NCBI GenBank assembly: GCA_964370965.1
Contig: CAYJLW010000074.1
Span: forward strand, 1 to 20,692
Direction of reading: 5' to 3'
Length of the DNA stretch: 20,692 nt
Origin: CAYJLW01 sp964370965
GTDB taxonomy: Bacteria; Actinomycetota; Acidimicrobiia; UBA2766
Part shown: in pieces, positions 13,486 through 20,692 of the stretch
Layout: every line of letters starts with the position of its first letter
Numbering within the stretch: position 1 is the stretch's first letter
Notes under the pieces: generated by a model
Told to the model about the DNA's origin: nothing
The model's database searches: none
The model's input: the letters and a program-made list of their open reading frames with translations, nothing else
Made by a program: the position numbers and the translations under genes

Positions 13486-14874
13486 GTGATCGACCCCGAT
13501 GTCGCTGAGAAGGTGCTCCAGGCGGCCCTCGCCGGCGGCGGCGACTTCGCCGAGGTCTTCGCCGAGGATCGCCGCTCCGACTCCGCACGTCTCGACGACA
13601 GCCGCATCGAGGAGTTCGTGAGCGGCCGCGAGCGGGGGGCGGGTGTCCGTGTGCAGCGGGGCGACACGACCGGCTTCGCACACACCGCCGACCTCTCCGA
13701 GACCGGCCTGCTCGACGCCGCCCGGGCCGCCGCCGCCGCCACCCGCTCCAGAGGCGAGGGCACGACGGTCGTCCCCCTGGCCCGCGTCGAGACCGCGGCG
13801 CAAAGGGTCGAGGCCCCGCCGGCAGCGGTCGAGAAGTCCCAAAAGGTCGCCAAGCTCCGCGCCGCCGACGACGCCGCCCGGGCCGCCGGGGCCGACGTGC
13901 GCCAGGTGTCGGCCGGGTACGGCGACGCCACCCGTCGCGTCTTCGTCGCCAACTCCGACGGCGTCCTCGCCGAGGACGAGGTCACCCGAGTCCGCTTCAT
14001 GGTCAACGTCGTCGCGCTCGGAGACGCCGGCATGCAGACGGGGATGGACGGCCCCGGCTACACCGTGGGATGGGAGTACTTCGACGACGTCGATCCTGAG
14101 GAGGTCGCCCGCGAGGCGGCCCGCAAGGCCCTCGTCCTCCTCTCGGCCCGGCCGGCCCCCGCCGGGCGGATGCCTGTGGTGCTGAAACGGGGTGCCGGTG
14201 GTGTTCTCTTCCACGAGGCCTGCGGGCACGGCCTCGAAGCGGACATCGTCGCCCGCGACGCCTCCGTGTTCGGGGGCCGCCTCCGCACGAACGTCGCCTC
14301 CCCTCTCGTCACGCTCGTGGACGACGGATCCCTCTCCCGGGGCTGGGGCACGGCGGCGATCGACGACGAGGGCACCCCGGCGCGCCGCAACGTCCTCATC
14401 GAGAACGGCGAGCTCACCGACTACATGTGGGACGGCATCCGTGCCCGCAAGGAGGGCCGGCCGTTGTCGGGCAACGGCCGCCGGGAGACCTACCGCGACC
14501 TGCCCATGGTGCGCATGACCAACACCCTCCTGCTCGCCGGCGACGACGACCCCGGCGAGATCGTGCGCCAGACGCCACGGGGCATCTACGTCGCCAGCCT
14601 CTCGGGCGGCCAGGTGAACACGGCCACGGGTGACTTCGTGTTCGGCATGAGCGAGGCGTACCTGATCGAGGAGGGCGAGATCACCCACCCGATCCGGGGG
14701 GCGAACCTCATGGGCAACGGCCCCGAGGTGCTCCGGGCCATCGACGCCGTGGGCAGCGACTTCGACACCTGGCCGGGCACCTGCGGCAAGGACGGCCAGA
14801 GCGTCCCCGTCGCCTGCGGCCAGCCCACCCTGCGGATCGCCGAGATGACCGTCGGCGGCACCGCGGCGGGCTGA
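13486..14874 (+). CDS. tldD: TldD metalloprotease subunit
   Basis: The 462-residue product is TldD, the catalytic half of the TldD/TldE heterodimeric zinc protease. The zinc motif HEACGH (H243, E244, H248) is intact. It is followed by the conserved GLEADIV and SLVDDGS-type blocks and a C-terminal region with GxxYVxxLSGGQVN and TGDFVFGMSEAYLIE. In E. coli the pair matures microcin B17 and degrades CcdA, cutting unfolded peptides inside the chamber. The GTG at 13486 was chosen because AAGGAG lies 8 nt upstream and a TATACT -10 about 35 bp upstream. The frame is open far upstream (to 12613), but that part is antisense of the hotdog genes. Its partner TldE follows after 110 bp. I see no modified-peptide precursor gene nearby, so general peptide turnover is the default role. 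Confidence 0.95.
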   Translation: MIDPDVAEKVLQAALAGGGDFAEVFAEDRRSDSARLDDSRIEEFVSGRERGAGVRVQRGDTTGFAHTADLSETGLLDAARAAAAATRSRGEGTTVVPLARVETAAQRVEAPPAAVEKSQKVAKLRAADDAARAAGADVRQVSAGYGDATRRVFVANSDGVLAEDEVTRVRFMVNVVALGDAGMQTGMDGPGYTVGWEYFDDVDPEEVAREAARKALVLLSARPAPAGRMPVVLKRGAGGVLFHEACGHGLEADIVARDASVFGGRLRTNVASPLVTLVDDGSLSRGWGTAAIDDEGTPARRNVLIENGELTDYMWDGIRARKEGRPLSGNGRRETYRDLPMVRMTNTLLLAGDDDPGEIVRQTPRGIYVASLSGGQVNTATGDFVFGMSEAYLIEEGEITHPIRGANLMGNGPEVLRAIDAVGSDFDTWPGTCGKDGQSVPVACGQPTLRIAEMTVGGTAAG

Positions 14875-14971
14875 ACGGCCCATTCGGGACCGGTCGTGAG
14901 CTCGGCCAACCCGCCGGGCAGGTCGTTCGCCTACCGACGACCTGCTGACGGCGGCCACTTCACCGGCCACC

Positions 14972-14977
14972 TAGGCT
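14972..14977 (+). promoter_or_regulatory. -10 element (TAGGCT), leaderless start of tldE
   Basis: TAGGCT ends 7 nt before the ATG at 14985, and there is no Shine-Dalgarno sequence between them. A transcript starting from it would begin at or next to the start codon. This gives tldE its own promoter, separate from tldD. Confidence 0.5.
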
Positions 14978-14984
14978 CCGGCCC

Positions 14985-16328
14985 ATGGATGGTGAAGCTC
15001 TCTCCGCTCTCGTGGTCGACGTGGCGGGGGCGGCGCGCCCGGGTGAAGAGGTCGAGGCGTGGGCGACCTGGCGCCGTGACGTGGACGTGCGGGTCTTCCA
15101 CGGCGACGTCGAGTCCTTGTCGTCCGCCGAGATCGCCGGCATCGGCGTCCGGGTCGTCAGCGACCACCGGGTCGGCTTCGCCTACGCCGGATCCCTCGAA
15201 AAGGGGATCTGCGAGGAGGTTCTGAGCGACGCCCGTGACAACGTCGCCTACGGCACCCCGGACGACGCCGAGGGCCTGGCCGACGACCCGGGCACCCCGC
15301 CAGGAATCGAGTGCGCCGCTCCCGGGTTCGGTGACACGGACACCGACGCCAAGGTGGCGCTCGCCCTCGAACTCGAAGGCGCCACGCTGGCCGCCGACCC
15401 CCGCATCAGGGTGGTGGAGACCTGCACGTACGGGGACGCCGACATCTGCGTGGCCGTGGCGAACTCCCGGGGCCTCGACGTGGCGCACCGGCGCACGCTC
15501 GCCAACCTCACCGCCTTCGCGGTCGCCGGTGACGGCGAGGACACCCAGACCGGCTTCGGCTACACGCTCGCCCGCGACCCGGCCGACCTCGACGCCGCCC
15601 AGGTGGCCGCGGAGGCCGCCGAGCGGGCCTGCCGCCTCCTCGGAGCCACCCAACCCCGCTCCGGTCGCGTCCCCGTCGTCCTCGACCAGTTCGTGGTCGC
15701 CCAGTTCCTCGGCGTCATCGCCGCCACGCTCTCGGGCGAGGCCGTGGTCAAGGGCCGCAGCATCTTCGGCGACCGCATGGGCGAGGCGATCGCGGGCGGG
15801 GCTGTCACCCTCGTCGAGGACCCCACCGACGCCCGGGCGTTCGGCGCCCGCCCCTTCGACGCCGAGGGGGTGGCTTCCCGCCGGGTCGACGCCGTGGGCA
15901 ACGGCACCCTCCGATCCTTCCTGCACAACAGCTACACGGCCCGCCGCCTCGAGACGCAGACGACGGCGTCTGCGGCGCGGGCGTCCTACAAGTCCCCGCC
16001 CGGGGTGGGGGCCCGGGCCCTCGGTTTCGCCCCCGGCGACGCCTCCCTCGCCGACCTCCTGCGCCAGGCCGAGGGCGGCGTCTACGTGCAGAGCGTCTCA
16101 GGCCTCCACTCCGGGGTGAACCCGGTCTCGGGGGACTTCTCCACCGGCATCGAAGGCCTCTGGATCAGGGACGGCGTCCTCGCGGGGCCTCTCCGGGAAG
16201 CCACGATCGCCTCCACCCTCCAGCGCATGCTCCTCGACGTCGCCGCCGTGGGGGCCGAAGTGCGGTGGCTGGGGGGCGGCCCCGCGGTACCCGTCCTCGT
16301 GTCAGAGGTCACCCTCGGGGGCGCGTAG
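14985..16328 (+). CDS. tldE: TldE/PmbA protease partner subunit
   Basis: The 447-residue product is the TldE (PmbA) member of the pair. It lacks the HExxxH motif; the matching region reads VVLDQFVVAQFLGVIAATLSGEAVVKGRS, as expected for the non-catalytic subunit. The C-terminal half has the conserved LHNSYTARR, GVYVQSVSGLHSGVNPVSGDFSTGIEGLWI and VRWLGG segments. TldE shapes the chamber in which TldD cuts unfolded peptides. The ATG at 14985 is close to a TAGGCT -10 element and no ribosome-binding site is visible, so a leaderless transcript is likely. The gene follows tldD on the same strand with a 110-bp gap containing only this promoter. Family assignment is firm. Only its in vivo substrates are unknown. 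Confidence 0.93.
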   Translation: MDGEALSALVVDVAGAARPGEEVEAWATWRRDVDVRVFHGDVESLSSAEIAGIGVRVVSDHRVGFAYAGSLEKGICEEVLSDARDNVAYGTPDDAEGLADDPGTPPGIECAAPGFGDTDTDAKVALALELEGATLAADPRIRVVETCTYGDADICVAVANSRGLDVAHRRTLANLTAFAVAGDGEDTQTGFGYTLARDPADLDAAQVAAEAAERACRLLGATQPRSGRVPVVLDQFVVAQFLGVIAATLSGEAVVKGRSIFGDRMGEAIAGGAVTLVEDPTDARAFGARPFDAEGVASRRVDAVGNGTLRSFLHNSYTARRLETQTTASAARASYKSPPGVGARALGFAPGDASLADLLRQAEGGVYVQSVSGLHSGVNPVSGDFSTGIEGLWIRDGVLAGPLREATIASTLQRMLLDVAAVGAEVRWLGGGPAVPVLVSEVTLGGA

Positions 16329-16407
16329 CGCTCCAGGGAGCGGGGACCTGCCCGGACGGTTCTCGCCTTCACCTCCCGAGGATGCCCCGCGCCCGCCGCC
16401 GGGCTGG

Positions 16408-17058
16408 GTGCGGATGGACTTCCATTGCCACACCTACGGCTCCGGCGACGCCGCCACGACCGTGGAGGAGTTCGCCGAGGCCGTGGAACGGGCCGGCCTC
16501 GACGTGGTCTGCGTCACCGACCACAACGCCGTCCACGTGGCCCAGGCCCTGCAGCATGACCTCGACGTCCGTGTCGTCGTGGGCGAGGAGGTACGCACCC
16601 ACGACGGCGAGATCATCGGCCTCTTCCTCGACGGCCTCGTGAGCTTCGGCCTCCCGGCCGCGGACGCCGCGGCGGCGATCCGGGCCCAGGGCGGCGTCGT
16701 GTACGTCCCGCACCCCGGCGACACGGGCAGGCGGGCGATGACCGCCCCCGTGATGGAGACCCTCCTCAGCGCCGGCCTCCTCGACGCCGTCGAGGTCTTC
16801 AACGCCCGCGTCGACGACGACGCAGGCAACGTGGCCGCCGCCGGGTTCGCCGCCTCCCACGGCCTCCCGGGCGGCGCCGGCTCCGACGCCCACTACCCCG
16901 AGGAGATCGGCTCCGCCTGGCTGGAGCTCCCCGACTTCGACGGCCCCGACGCGCTCCTGGAGGCAATGTCCCGGGGCCGTGTCGTGGGCCGCCGCTACGG
17001 GGGCGTCCACCGCTCGGGCTGGCGCCCGCGCATCATCCCCCCACAGTCGACGGGGTGA
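16408..17058 (+). CDS. PHP-domain metal-dependent phosphoesterase-like protein
   Basis: The 216-residue product is a PHP domain. The metal-binding pattern is nearly complete: MDFHCHT (H6, H8), VTDHN (D38, H39), VGEEVRTHDGEI (E60/E61), VPHPGD (H102) and GSDAHYPEEIGSAW (D160, H162). Stand-alone PHP proteins are often phosphoesterases acting on small phosphorylated metabolites or nucleotides. The substrate cannot be predicted here. The start is taken as the GTG at 16408, which gives the usual MRMDFHCHT beginning; the ATG at 16414 is the alternative, and neither has a good ribosome-binding site. The TGA overlaps a GTG at 17055, but I consider the real mutase start to lie further downstream. The preceding 79-bp gap from tldE holds nothing I recognise. 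Confidence 0.85.
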   Translation: MRMDFHCHTYGSGDAATTVEEFAEAVERAGLDVVCVTDHNAVHVAQALQHDLDVRVVVGEEVRTHDGEIIGLFLDGLVSFGLPAADAAAAIRAQGGVVYVPHPGDTGRRAMTAPVMETLLSAGLLDAVEVFNARVDDDAGNVAAAGFAASHGLPGGAGSDAHYPEEIGSAWLELPDFDGPDALLEAMSRGRVVGRRYGGVHRSGWRPRIIPPQSTG

Positions 17059-17258
17059 GCACTTCCCGACGCACCTGGGCGCGCCGGCCCCCGAATGCGA
17101 CGCGCAGCGCGCCCAGAACGATTTGGGGACTCCGGAAGTTGCCCGGCCTGGGGAGGAGAGGGGATCATTGTCGTCCGATTCCCGCCCGCCTCGCCGGCGC
17201 TGAGGCCCTCAGCGAGTACCTTTTCCTGGCAGGGCGTCCCATTCACAAAGGTCTTCCC

Positions 17259-19280
17259 ATGGGCGTCAACCGCGAGCGAGACAAACCCTGGATGTTCCGG
17301 ACGTACTCCGGGCACTCCTCCGCCGCGGCCTCCAACGCGCTGTACAAGGCCAACCTCGCCAAGGGCCAGACGGGCCTCTCCGTGGCCTTCGACCTGCCCA
17401 CGCAGGCGGGCTACGACTCCGACGCCGACCAGGCGCTCGGTGAGGTGGGCAAGGTGGGCGTCCCGGTCTGCTCCATCTCGGACATGCGGGCGCTGTGCGA
17501 CGGCATCCCCCTCGGGCAGATGAACACGTCGATGACGATCAACGCCACGGCCGCCTGGCTGCTCGCCCTCTACGTCGCCGTCGCCCAGGAACAGGGTGCG
17601 GAGCTCGGCCTCCTCGCCGGCACCACCCAGAACGACGTCATCAAGGAGTACCTGTCCCGGGGCACGTTCATCTTCCCTCCCGGGCCCTCCCTGAAGCTCA
17701 CCGTGGACACGATCTCCTACACCGTGAGCCACATGCCGAAGTGGAACCCGATCAACGTCTGCCCCTACCACCTCCAGGAGGCGGGGGCCACACCGGTACA
17801 GGAGCTCGCCTACGGCCTCGAGGTGGCGATCGCCGTCCTCGACGCCGTGCGGGACTCCGGCCAGGTGGCACCCGAGGACATGCCCCGGGTGTGCAGCGCC
17901 GTGAGCTTCTTCGTCGACGCGGGAATGCGCTTCGTCGAGGAGATCTGCAAGGTACGGGCCTTCACCCGGATGTGGGACCGCATCTGCGCGGAGCGCTACG
18001 GGGTGGAGGACGCCAAGGCCCGCCGCTTCCGCTACGGCGTGCAGGTGAACTCCCTCGGCCTCACCGAGCAGCAGCCCGAGAACAACGTGCAGCGCATCGT
18101 CCTCGAGACGCTCGGGGTCACCCTCTCGCGCGACGCCCGGGCGAGAGCGGTGCAGCTCCCCGCCTGGAACGAGGCGCTCGGCCTCCCGCGACCGTGGGAC
18201 CAGCAGTGGTCCCTGCGCATCCAGCAGGTCCTCGCCTACGAGACCGACCTCCTCGAGTACGACGACATCTTCGCCGGCTCACATGTGATCGAGGCCAAGA
18301 CCGCCGAGCTCGTGGAAGCCGCCGAGACCGAGATGCGGGAGGTCGACGCCCAGGGCGGGATGCTCGCCGCCGTCGAGAACGGCTACGTGAAGAGCCGCCT
18401 CGTGGAGGCCAACGCCGCCCGGGTGGCGGCGATCGAGAGCGGCGAACGTCCGGTCGTGGGCGTGAACATGTTCACCGGAACCGAGCCCAGCCCGCTGGGG
18501 GAGAACGTCGAGGAGCGCATCCTCGTCGTCAATCCCAGGGCCGAGCGCGAACAGGTCGAGCGGGTCCGGCGCCACCGGGCCTCACGCGACGAGGGCCTCG
18601 TCTCCGACTCCCTCGCCGAGCTCCGCGAGGTCGCCAAGACCGGCGACAACATCATGGAGGCATCCGTACGCGCAGCCCACGCGGGCGTGACCACGGGCGA
18701 GTGGTCCGACGTCCTGCGCGAGGTCTACGGCGAGTACCGGGCGCCGACCGGCATCGCCGGCGCCCGTCCCGCCACAGTCGGCACCGACGACCTCGACCAC
18801 CTCCGTGCCCGTGTGGCCGACACATCACAACTCCTCGGGCGGCCCCTCAAGATCCTCGTGGGGAAGCCGGGCCTCGACGGGCACTCCAACGGCGCCGAGC
18901 AGATCGCCATCCGGGCCCGCGACGCCGGCATGGAGGTCGTGTACCCGGGCATCCGCCTCACCCCGGCGCAGATCGTCGTGTCCGTGCTCGAGGAGTCCGT
19001 CCACATAGTGGGTCTCTCCATCCTGTCCGGGTCCCACATGACACTCGTGCCCGTGGTGCTCGAAGGCCTCCGCGAAGCCGGCCTCGGGGACGTCCCCGTC
19101 GTCGTGGGCGGCATCGTCCCCGAATCCGACGCCGCCGAGCTGTGGCGCATGGGCGTCGCCCGCGTCTACACGCCGAAGGACTACGAGCTCACTGCGATCC
19201 TCTATGACATGGTCGAGCTCGTCCGCCAGTCCCACGGCTTCGTCGACGACGCCTCCAACCTCGCCGGGTTCGGCCTTTGA
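17259..19280 (+). CDS. meaA: MeaA/ethylmalonyl-CoA mutase-like B12-dependent mutase
   Basis: The 673-residue product has a methylmalonyl-CoA mutase-type barrel (about 1-515) joined to a C-terminal cobalamin-binding domain (about 535-665). The latter has the base-off motif DGHSNG (D540, H542) and the later SILSGSH and VVVGGIVP segments. The N-terminal run KPWMFRTYSGHSS and the block GLSVAFDLPTQAGYDSD match MeaA/ethylmalonyl-CoA mutases. Methylmalonyl-CoA mutase has DLATHRGYDSD instead, and isobutyryl-CoA mutases carry the B12 domain on a separate subunit. The predicted reaction is the interconversion of ethylmalonyl-CoA and methylsuccinyl-CoA. No crotonyl-CoA carboxylase/reductase or other pathway gene is in the window. 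I chose the ATG at 17259 because it gives the family's usual short N-terminus and has AAAGG upstream. A GTG at 17055, overlapping the PHP stop, would add 68 atypical residues. A possible -10 (TACCTT, 17217-17222) lies in that gap. Confidence 0.9.
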   Translation: MGVNRERDKPWMFRTYSGHSSAAASNALYKANLAKGQTGLSVAFDLPTQAGYDSDADQALGEVGKVGVPVCSISDMRALCDGIPLGQMNTSMTINATAAWLLALYVAVAQEQGAELGLLAGTTQNDVIKEYLSRGTFIFPPGPSLKLTVDTISYTVSHMPKWNPINVCPYHLQEAGATPVQELAYGLEVAIAVLDAVRDSGQVAPEDMPRVCSAVSFFVDAGMRFVEEICKVRAFTRMWDRICAERYGVEDAKARRFRYGVQVNSLGLTEQQPENNVQRIVLETLGVTLSRDARARAVQLPAWNEALGLPRPWDQQWSLRIQQVLAYETDLLEYDDIFAGSHVIEAKTAELVEAAETEMREVDAQGGMLAAVENGYVKSRLVEANAARVAAIESGERPVVGVNMFTGTEPSPLGENVEERILVVNPRAEREQVERVRRHRASRDEGLVSDSLAELREVAKTGDNIMEASVRAAHAGVTTGEWSDVLREVYGEYRAPTGIAGARPATVGTDDLDHLRARVADTSQLLGRPLKILVGKPGLDGHSNGAEQIAIRARDAGMEVVYPGIRLTPAQIVVSVLEESVHIVGLSILSGSHMTLVPVVLEGLREAGLGDVPVVVGGIVPESDAAELWRMGVARVYTPKDYELTAILYDMVELVRQSHGFVDDASNLAGFGL

Positions 19281-19351
19281 CCTCGCAGGGGGGACCTCGT
19301 CGCCCCCACGGACCCCCCCTCCTCGACCTCAAAGCGCGCCACGTCCGCACC

Positions 19352-19370
19352 GGGGCGGCGAAGCCGCCCC
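19352..19370. terminator. GC hairpin after the mutase gene
   Basis: GGGGCGGC, loop GAA, GCCGCCCC forms a perfect 8-bp stem 72 bp after the mutase stop and before uppP. It lacks a T-tract. Its position fits a terminator for the mutase transcript. The rest of the 160-bp gap shows no gene. Confidence 0.55.
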
Positions 19371-19440
19371 TGACGCGACATGTCGCCGACCCTCGCCCGC
19401 TGCCGGAAGCCTGCAGAGCTCCCGGCGATTCTGAGGCCGG

Positions 19441-20286
19441 ATGACGATTCTGCAGGCGATCATCCTCGGGGCGGTGCAGGGACTCACGGAGTTCCTGCCC
19501 GTGTCGTCGTCCGGGCATCTCGTGCTCGCCCCGTGGCTGGCGAACTGGACATATCTGAACACCCACCCGGACGTGAACAAGGCGTTCGACGTCGCCCTCC
19601 ATCTCGGGACGTTCATCGCCCTCGTCATCTACTTCTGGCCGGACTTCTGGAGGCTCGTGCGGGGCGCGGGCCGGTCGCTGCGGACCCGGCGCTTCGAAGA
19701 CCTGGAGGGCAGGCTCGCCTGGCTCCTCCTGCTCTCGGCGCTACCCGGCGGCGTCTTCGGGTTCCTCGGAGAAAGCCTCGTCGTGGAGCACCTCGACGCC
19801 CCCTGGGTGATCGCGGTCACCTTGACGGTCTTCGGGACGCTCATGCTCTTCGTGGACCGCATCGGCCGCAAGGACCGCCCCCTGGAGAGCGTCACCACGG
19901 CCGACGCGCTCTTCATCGGCTTCGCTCAGGCGATAGCCCTGGCCCCGGGCACGTCCCGCTCCGGGGTCACGCTCACAGCGGGCATCCTGCGCAACCTCAC
20001 CCGGGAGGCCGCCGTGCGCTTCTCCTTCCTGATGTCGATCCCGATCATCGGCGGCGCCGTGGCCTACCAGATGCTGGGCCTCGCCGCCGACGGGCTGCCC
20101 GCCGGGGTCGACGCCGGGCCGCTCGTGACGGGGGTGCTCACCTCCTTCGTGACGGGATACGCCGCCATCGCGTTCCTCCTCCGCTGGCTGCGGACACGGA
20201 CTCTGACGCCGTTCGTCGTCTACCGATACGGGGTCTCCCTGCTCATCGCCGTCCTCGTCGTCACGGGGGTGCGCCCTGCAAGCTGA
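19441..20286 (+). CDS. uppP: Undecaprenyl-diphosphatase UppP (BacA)
   Basis: The 281-residue membrane protein dephosphorylates undecaprenyl diphosphate, recycling the lipid carrier for peptidoglycan and surface polysaccharides. Both signature regions are intact: LTEFLPVSSSGHL (residues 15-27, with E17 and H26) and APGTSRSGVT (168-177, with R173). About seven or eight hydrophobic helices are visible and the length is normal for the family. The ATG at 19441 has GAGG at a short spacing. It is a stand-alone gene between the mutase and a truncated secreted protein. Its product supplies the undecaprenyl phosphate that the two glycosylphosphotransferases in this window use, although such genes are often unlinked. 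High-level UppP confers bacitracin resistance in several bacteria; nothing here suggests a dedicated resistance role. Confidence 0.96.
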   Translation: MTILQAIILGAVQGLTEFLPVSSSGHLVLAPWLANWTYLNTHPDVNKAFDVALHLGTFIALVIYFWPDFWRLVRGAGRSLRTRRFEDLEGRLAWLLLLSALPGGVFGFLGESLVVEHLDAPWVIAVTLTVFGTLMLFVDRIGRKDRPLESVTTADALFIGFAQAIALAPGTSRSGVTLTAGILRNLTREAAVRFSFLMSIPIIGGAVAYQMLGLAADGLPAGVDAGPLVTGVLTSFVTGYAAIAFLLRWLRTRTLTPFVVYRYGVSLLIAVLVVTGVRPAS

Positions 20287-20328
20287 AGGGGTTGGACGAT
20301 TGGATGGGCAACGCCGGGGGAAACCCCC

Positions 20329-20334
20329 TACCCT
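20329..20334 (+). promoter_or_regulatory. Candidate -10 element (TACCCT) of the right-end secreted protein
   Basis: TACCCT ends 9 nt before the ATG at 20344, a leaderless-type spacing. A short GGGGG-AAA-CCCCC hairpin (20316-20328) lies just upstream and could terminate uppP or be a regulatory site. There is no convincing -35. Confidence 0.3.
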
Positions 20335-20343
20335 GACGGGGTC

Positions 20344-20692
20344 ATGCCAGCCACCTCTCGTACCGGGGCCGGCGGTCGGGTCTCGGCGGGCCGGACCCTG
20401 GCTTGTTTTGTCCTTCTTCTGGCCCTCCTCGCCCCTGGTCGGCCCGCAGTCGCCCAGGCCGACCCGCCCCGGCCCGACCTCGTCCTGGAGTACCGCCTCG
20501 CCGGGGGACTGCTCCGCCTCGTGCTGGAGATCACGCTCTGGCCCCGGTTCCACGTCCAGGCCCGCATCCGGGCCGTGGTCACGCCCCCGCCCCCGGCTCC
20601 CACGCCCGTGCCCGTGACACCACCGCCGTCCCCCACGCCGCCGCCCGCCGGCGGGTTCGGCCCCGGCTACGGGCGGCCCTTCGCCGACACGA
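20344..20692 (+). CDS. Secreted protein with Pro-rich linker, C-terminus cut by window edge
   Basis: The frame runs from the ATG at 20344 to the window edge (116 codons). The protein has a signal peptide (GRTLACFVLLLALLAPGRPAVAQA, likely cleavage near AQA) and a short beta-like segment (LVLEYRLAGGLLRLVLEITLWP). A Pro/Thr/Val linker follows, then the start of the domain GGFGPGYGRPFADT. That domain start is shared with the truncated protein at 1-386, and the DNA is identical over 42 bp, yet the signal peptides and linkers of the two proteins are unrelated. I do not recognise the domain. Export is well supported; wall attachment or enzymatic activity cannot be judged from this fragment. The gene follows uppP by 57 bp on the same strand. 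Confidence 0.72.
   Translation, partial: MPATSRTGAGGRVSAGRTLACFVLLLALLAPGRPAVAQADPPRPDLVLEYRLAGGLLRLVLEITLWPRFHVQARIRAVVTPPPPAPTPVPVTPPPSPTPPPAGGFGPGYGRPFADT
20651..20692 (+). repeat. 42-bp exact repeat, copy 2 (inverted partner at the left end)
   Basis: These last 42 bases equal the reverse complement of positions 14-55. Both copies lie at the same point of two different secreted-protein genes. This suggests a repeated domain cassette at which sequence assembly stopped. Confidence 0.9.

Noticed and set aside
13444..14970. Long minus-strand open frame opposite tldD
   Set aside because: It is a mirror frame of a gene with an intact HEACGH motif, with no recognisable domain.
13486..16328. Modified-peptide (RiPP) cluster around tldD/tldE
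   Set aside because: No precursor peptide, cyclodehydratase, radical SAM or exporter gene adjoins the pair; the 110-bp gap has no convincing small gene.
17059..17258. Cobalamin riboswitch before the B12-dependent mutase
   Set aside because: No B12-box-like GCCACTG or related core sequence is present.
17495..19207. Long plus-strand open frame inside the mutase gene
   Set aside because: It is a shifted frame of the mutase, Arg/Pro/His-rich, with no family motif.
1..20692. Circular molecule suggested by matching ends
   Set aside because: The end match is inverted, not direct, so it does not support circularity.

Overview
The window is very GC-rich, densely coding DNA. Many genes start with GTG, coding frames show the usual strong third-position GC bias, and several genes appear to be leaderless. 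Together with the protein families present (LPFTG-anchored surface proteins, DUF4012, a fused MeaA-type B12 mutase), this points to an actinobacterium, probably an uncultured or environmental lineage. I cannot place it more precisely. No tRNA, rRNA, CRISPR array, transposase or phage gene is visible.

Left part (about 1-6333, all on the minus strand): a cell-surface and exopolysaccharide locus. Reading 5'->3' on the minus strand, it holds a DUF4012 membrane-anchored protein, then two tandem copies of one two-gene module, then a truncated secreted protein with a Pro/Ala-rich linker. Each module is a small LPFTG surface protein with a CYPSCPTP motif followed by a polyprenyl-phosphate glycosylphosphotransferase. 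The two modules have the same gene order, nearly the same spacer (28 and 27 nt) and residue-for-residue alignment of the transferases.

Middle part (6557-13434): a secreted GH113-like glycosidase and a sphingosine-1-phosphate-lyase-like PLP enzyme on the plus strand. A minus-strand series follows: a small membrane protein, an EamA-type exporter, a YbbN-like thioredoxin/TPR protein, a membrane-anchored unknown, and a translationally coupled hotdog pair (MaoC dehydratase and FlK-like thioesterase). An overlapping divergent -10 element separates this series from the next genes.

Right part (13486-20692, plus strand): the TldD and TldE metalloprotease pair, a PHP-domain phosphoesterase, a MeaA/ethylmalonyl-CoA mutase-like enzyme with fused B12 domain, the undecaprenyl-diphosphatase UppP, and a second truncated secreted protein with a proline-rich linker.

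The window's two ends carry the same 42-bp sequence in inverted orientation. Both lie just after the proline-rich linker of the two truncated secreted proteins, so the sequence appears to be a contig that broke in two copies of one repeated domain. Functionally, the glycosylphosphotransferases load a sugar-1-phosphate onto undecaprenyl phosphate and UppP regenerates that carrier. The LPFTG proteins, the GH113-like enzyme and the two truncated proteins would act outside the membrane. The other genes look like general metabolism and protein quality control.
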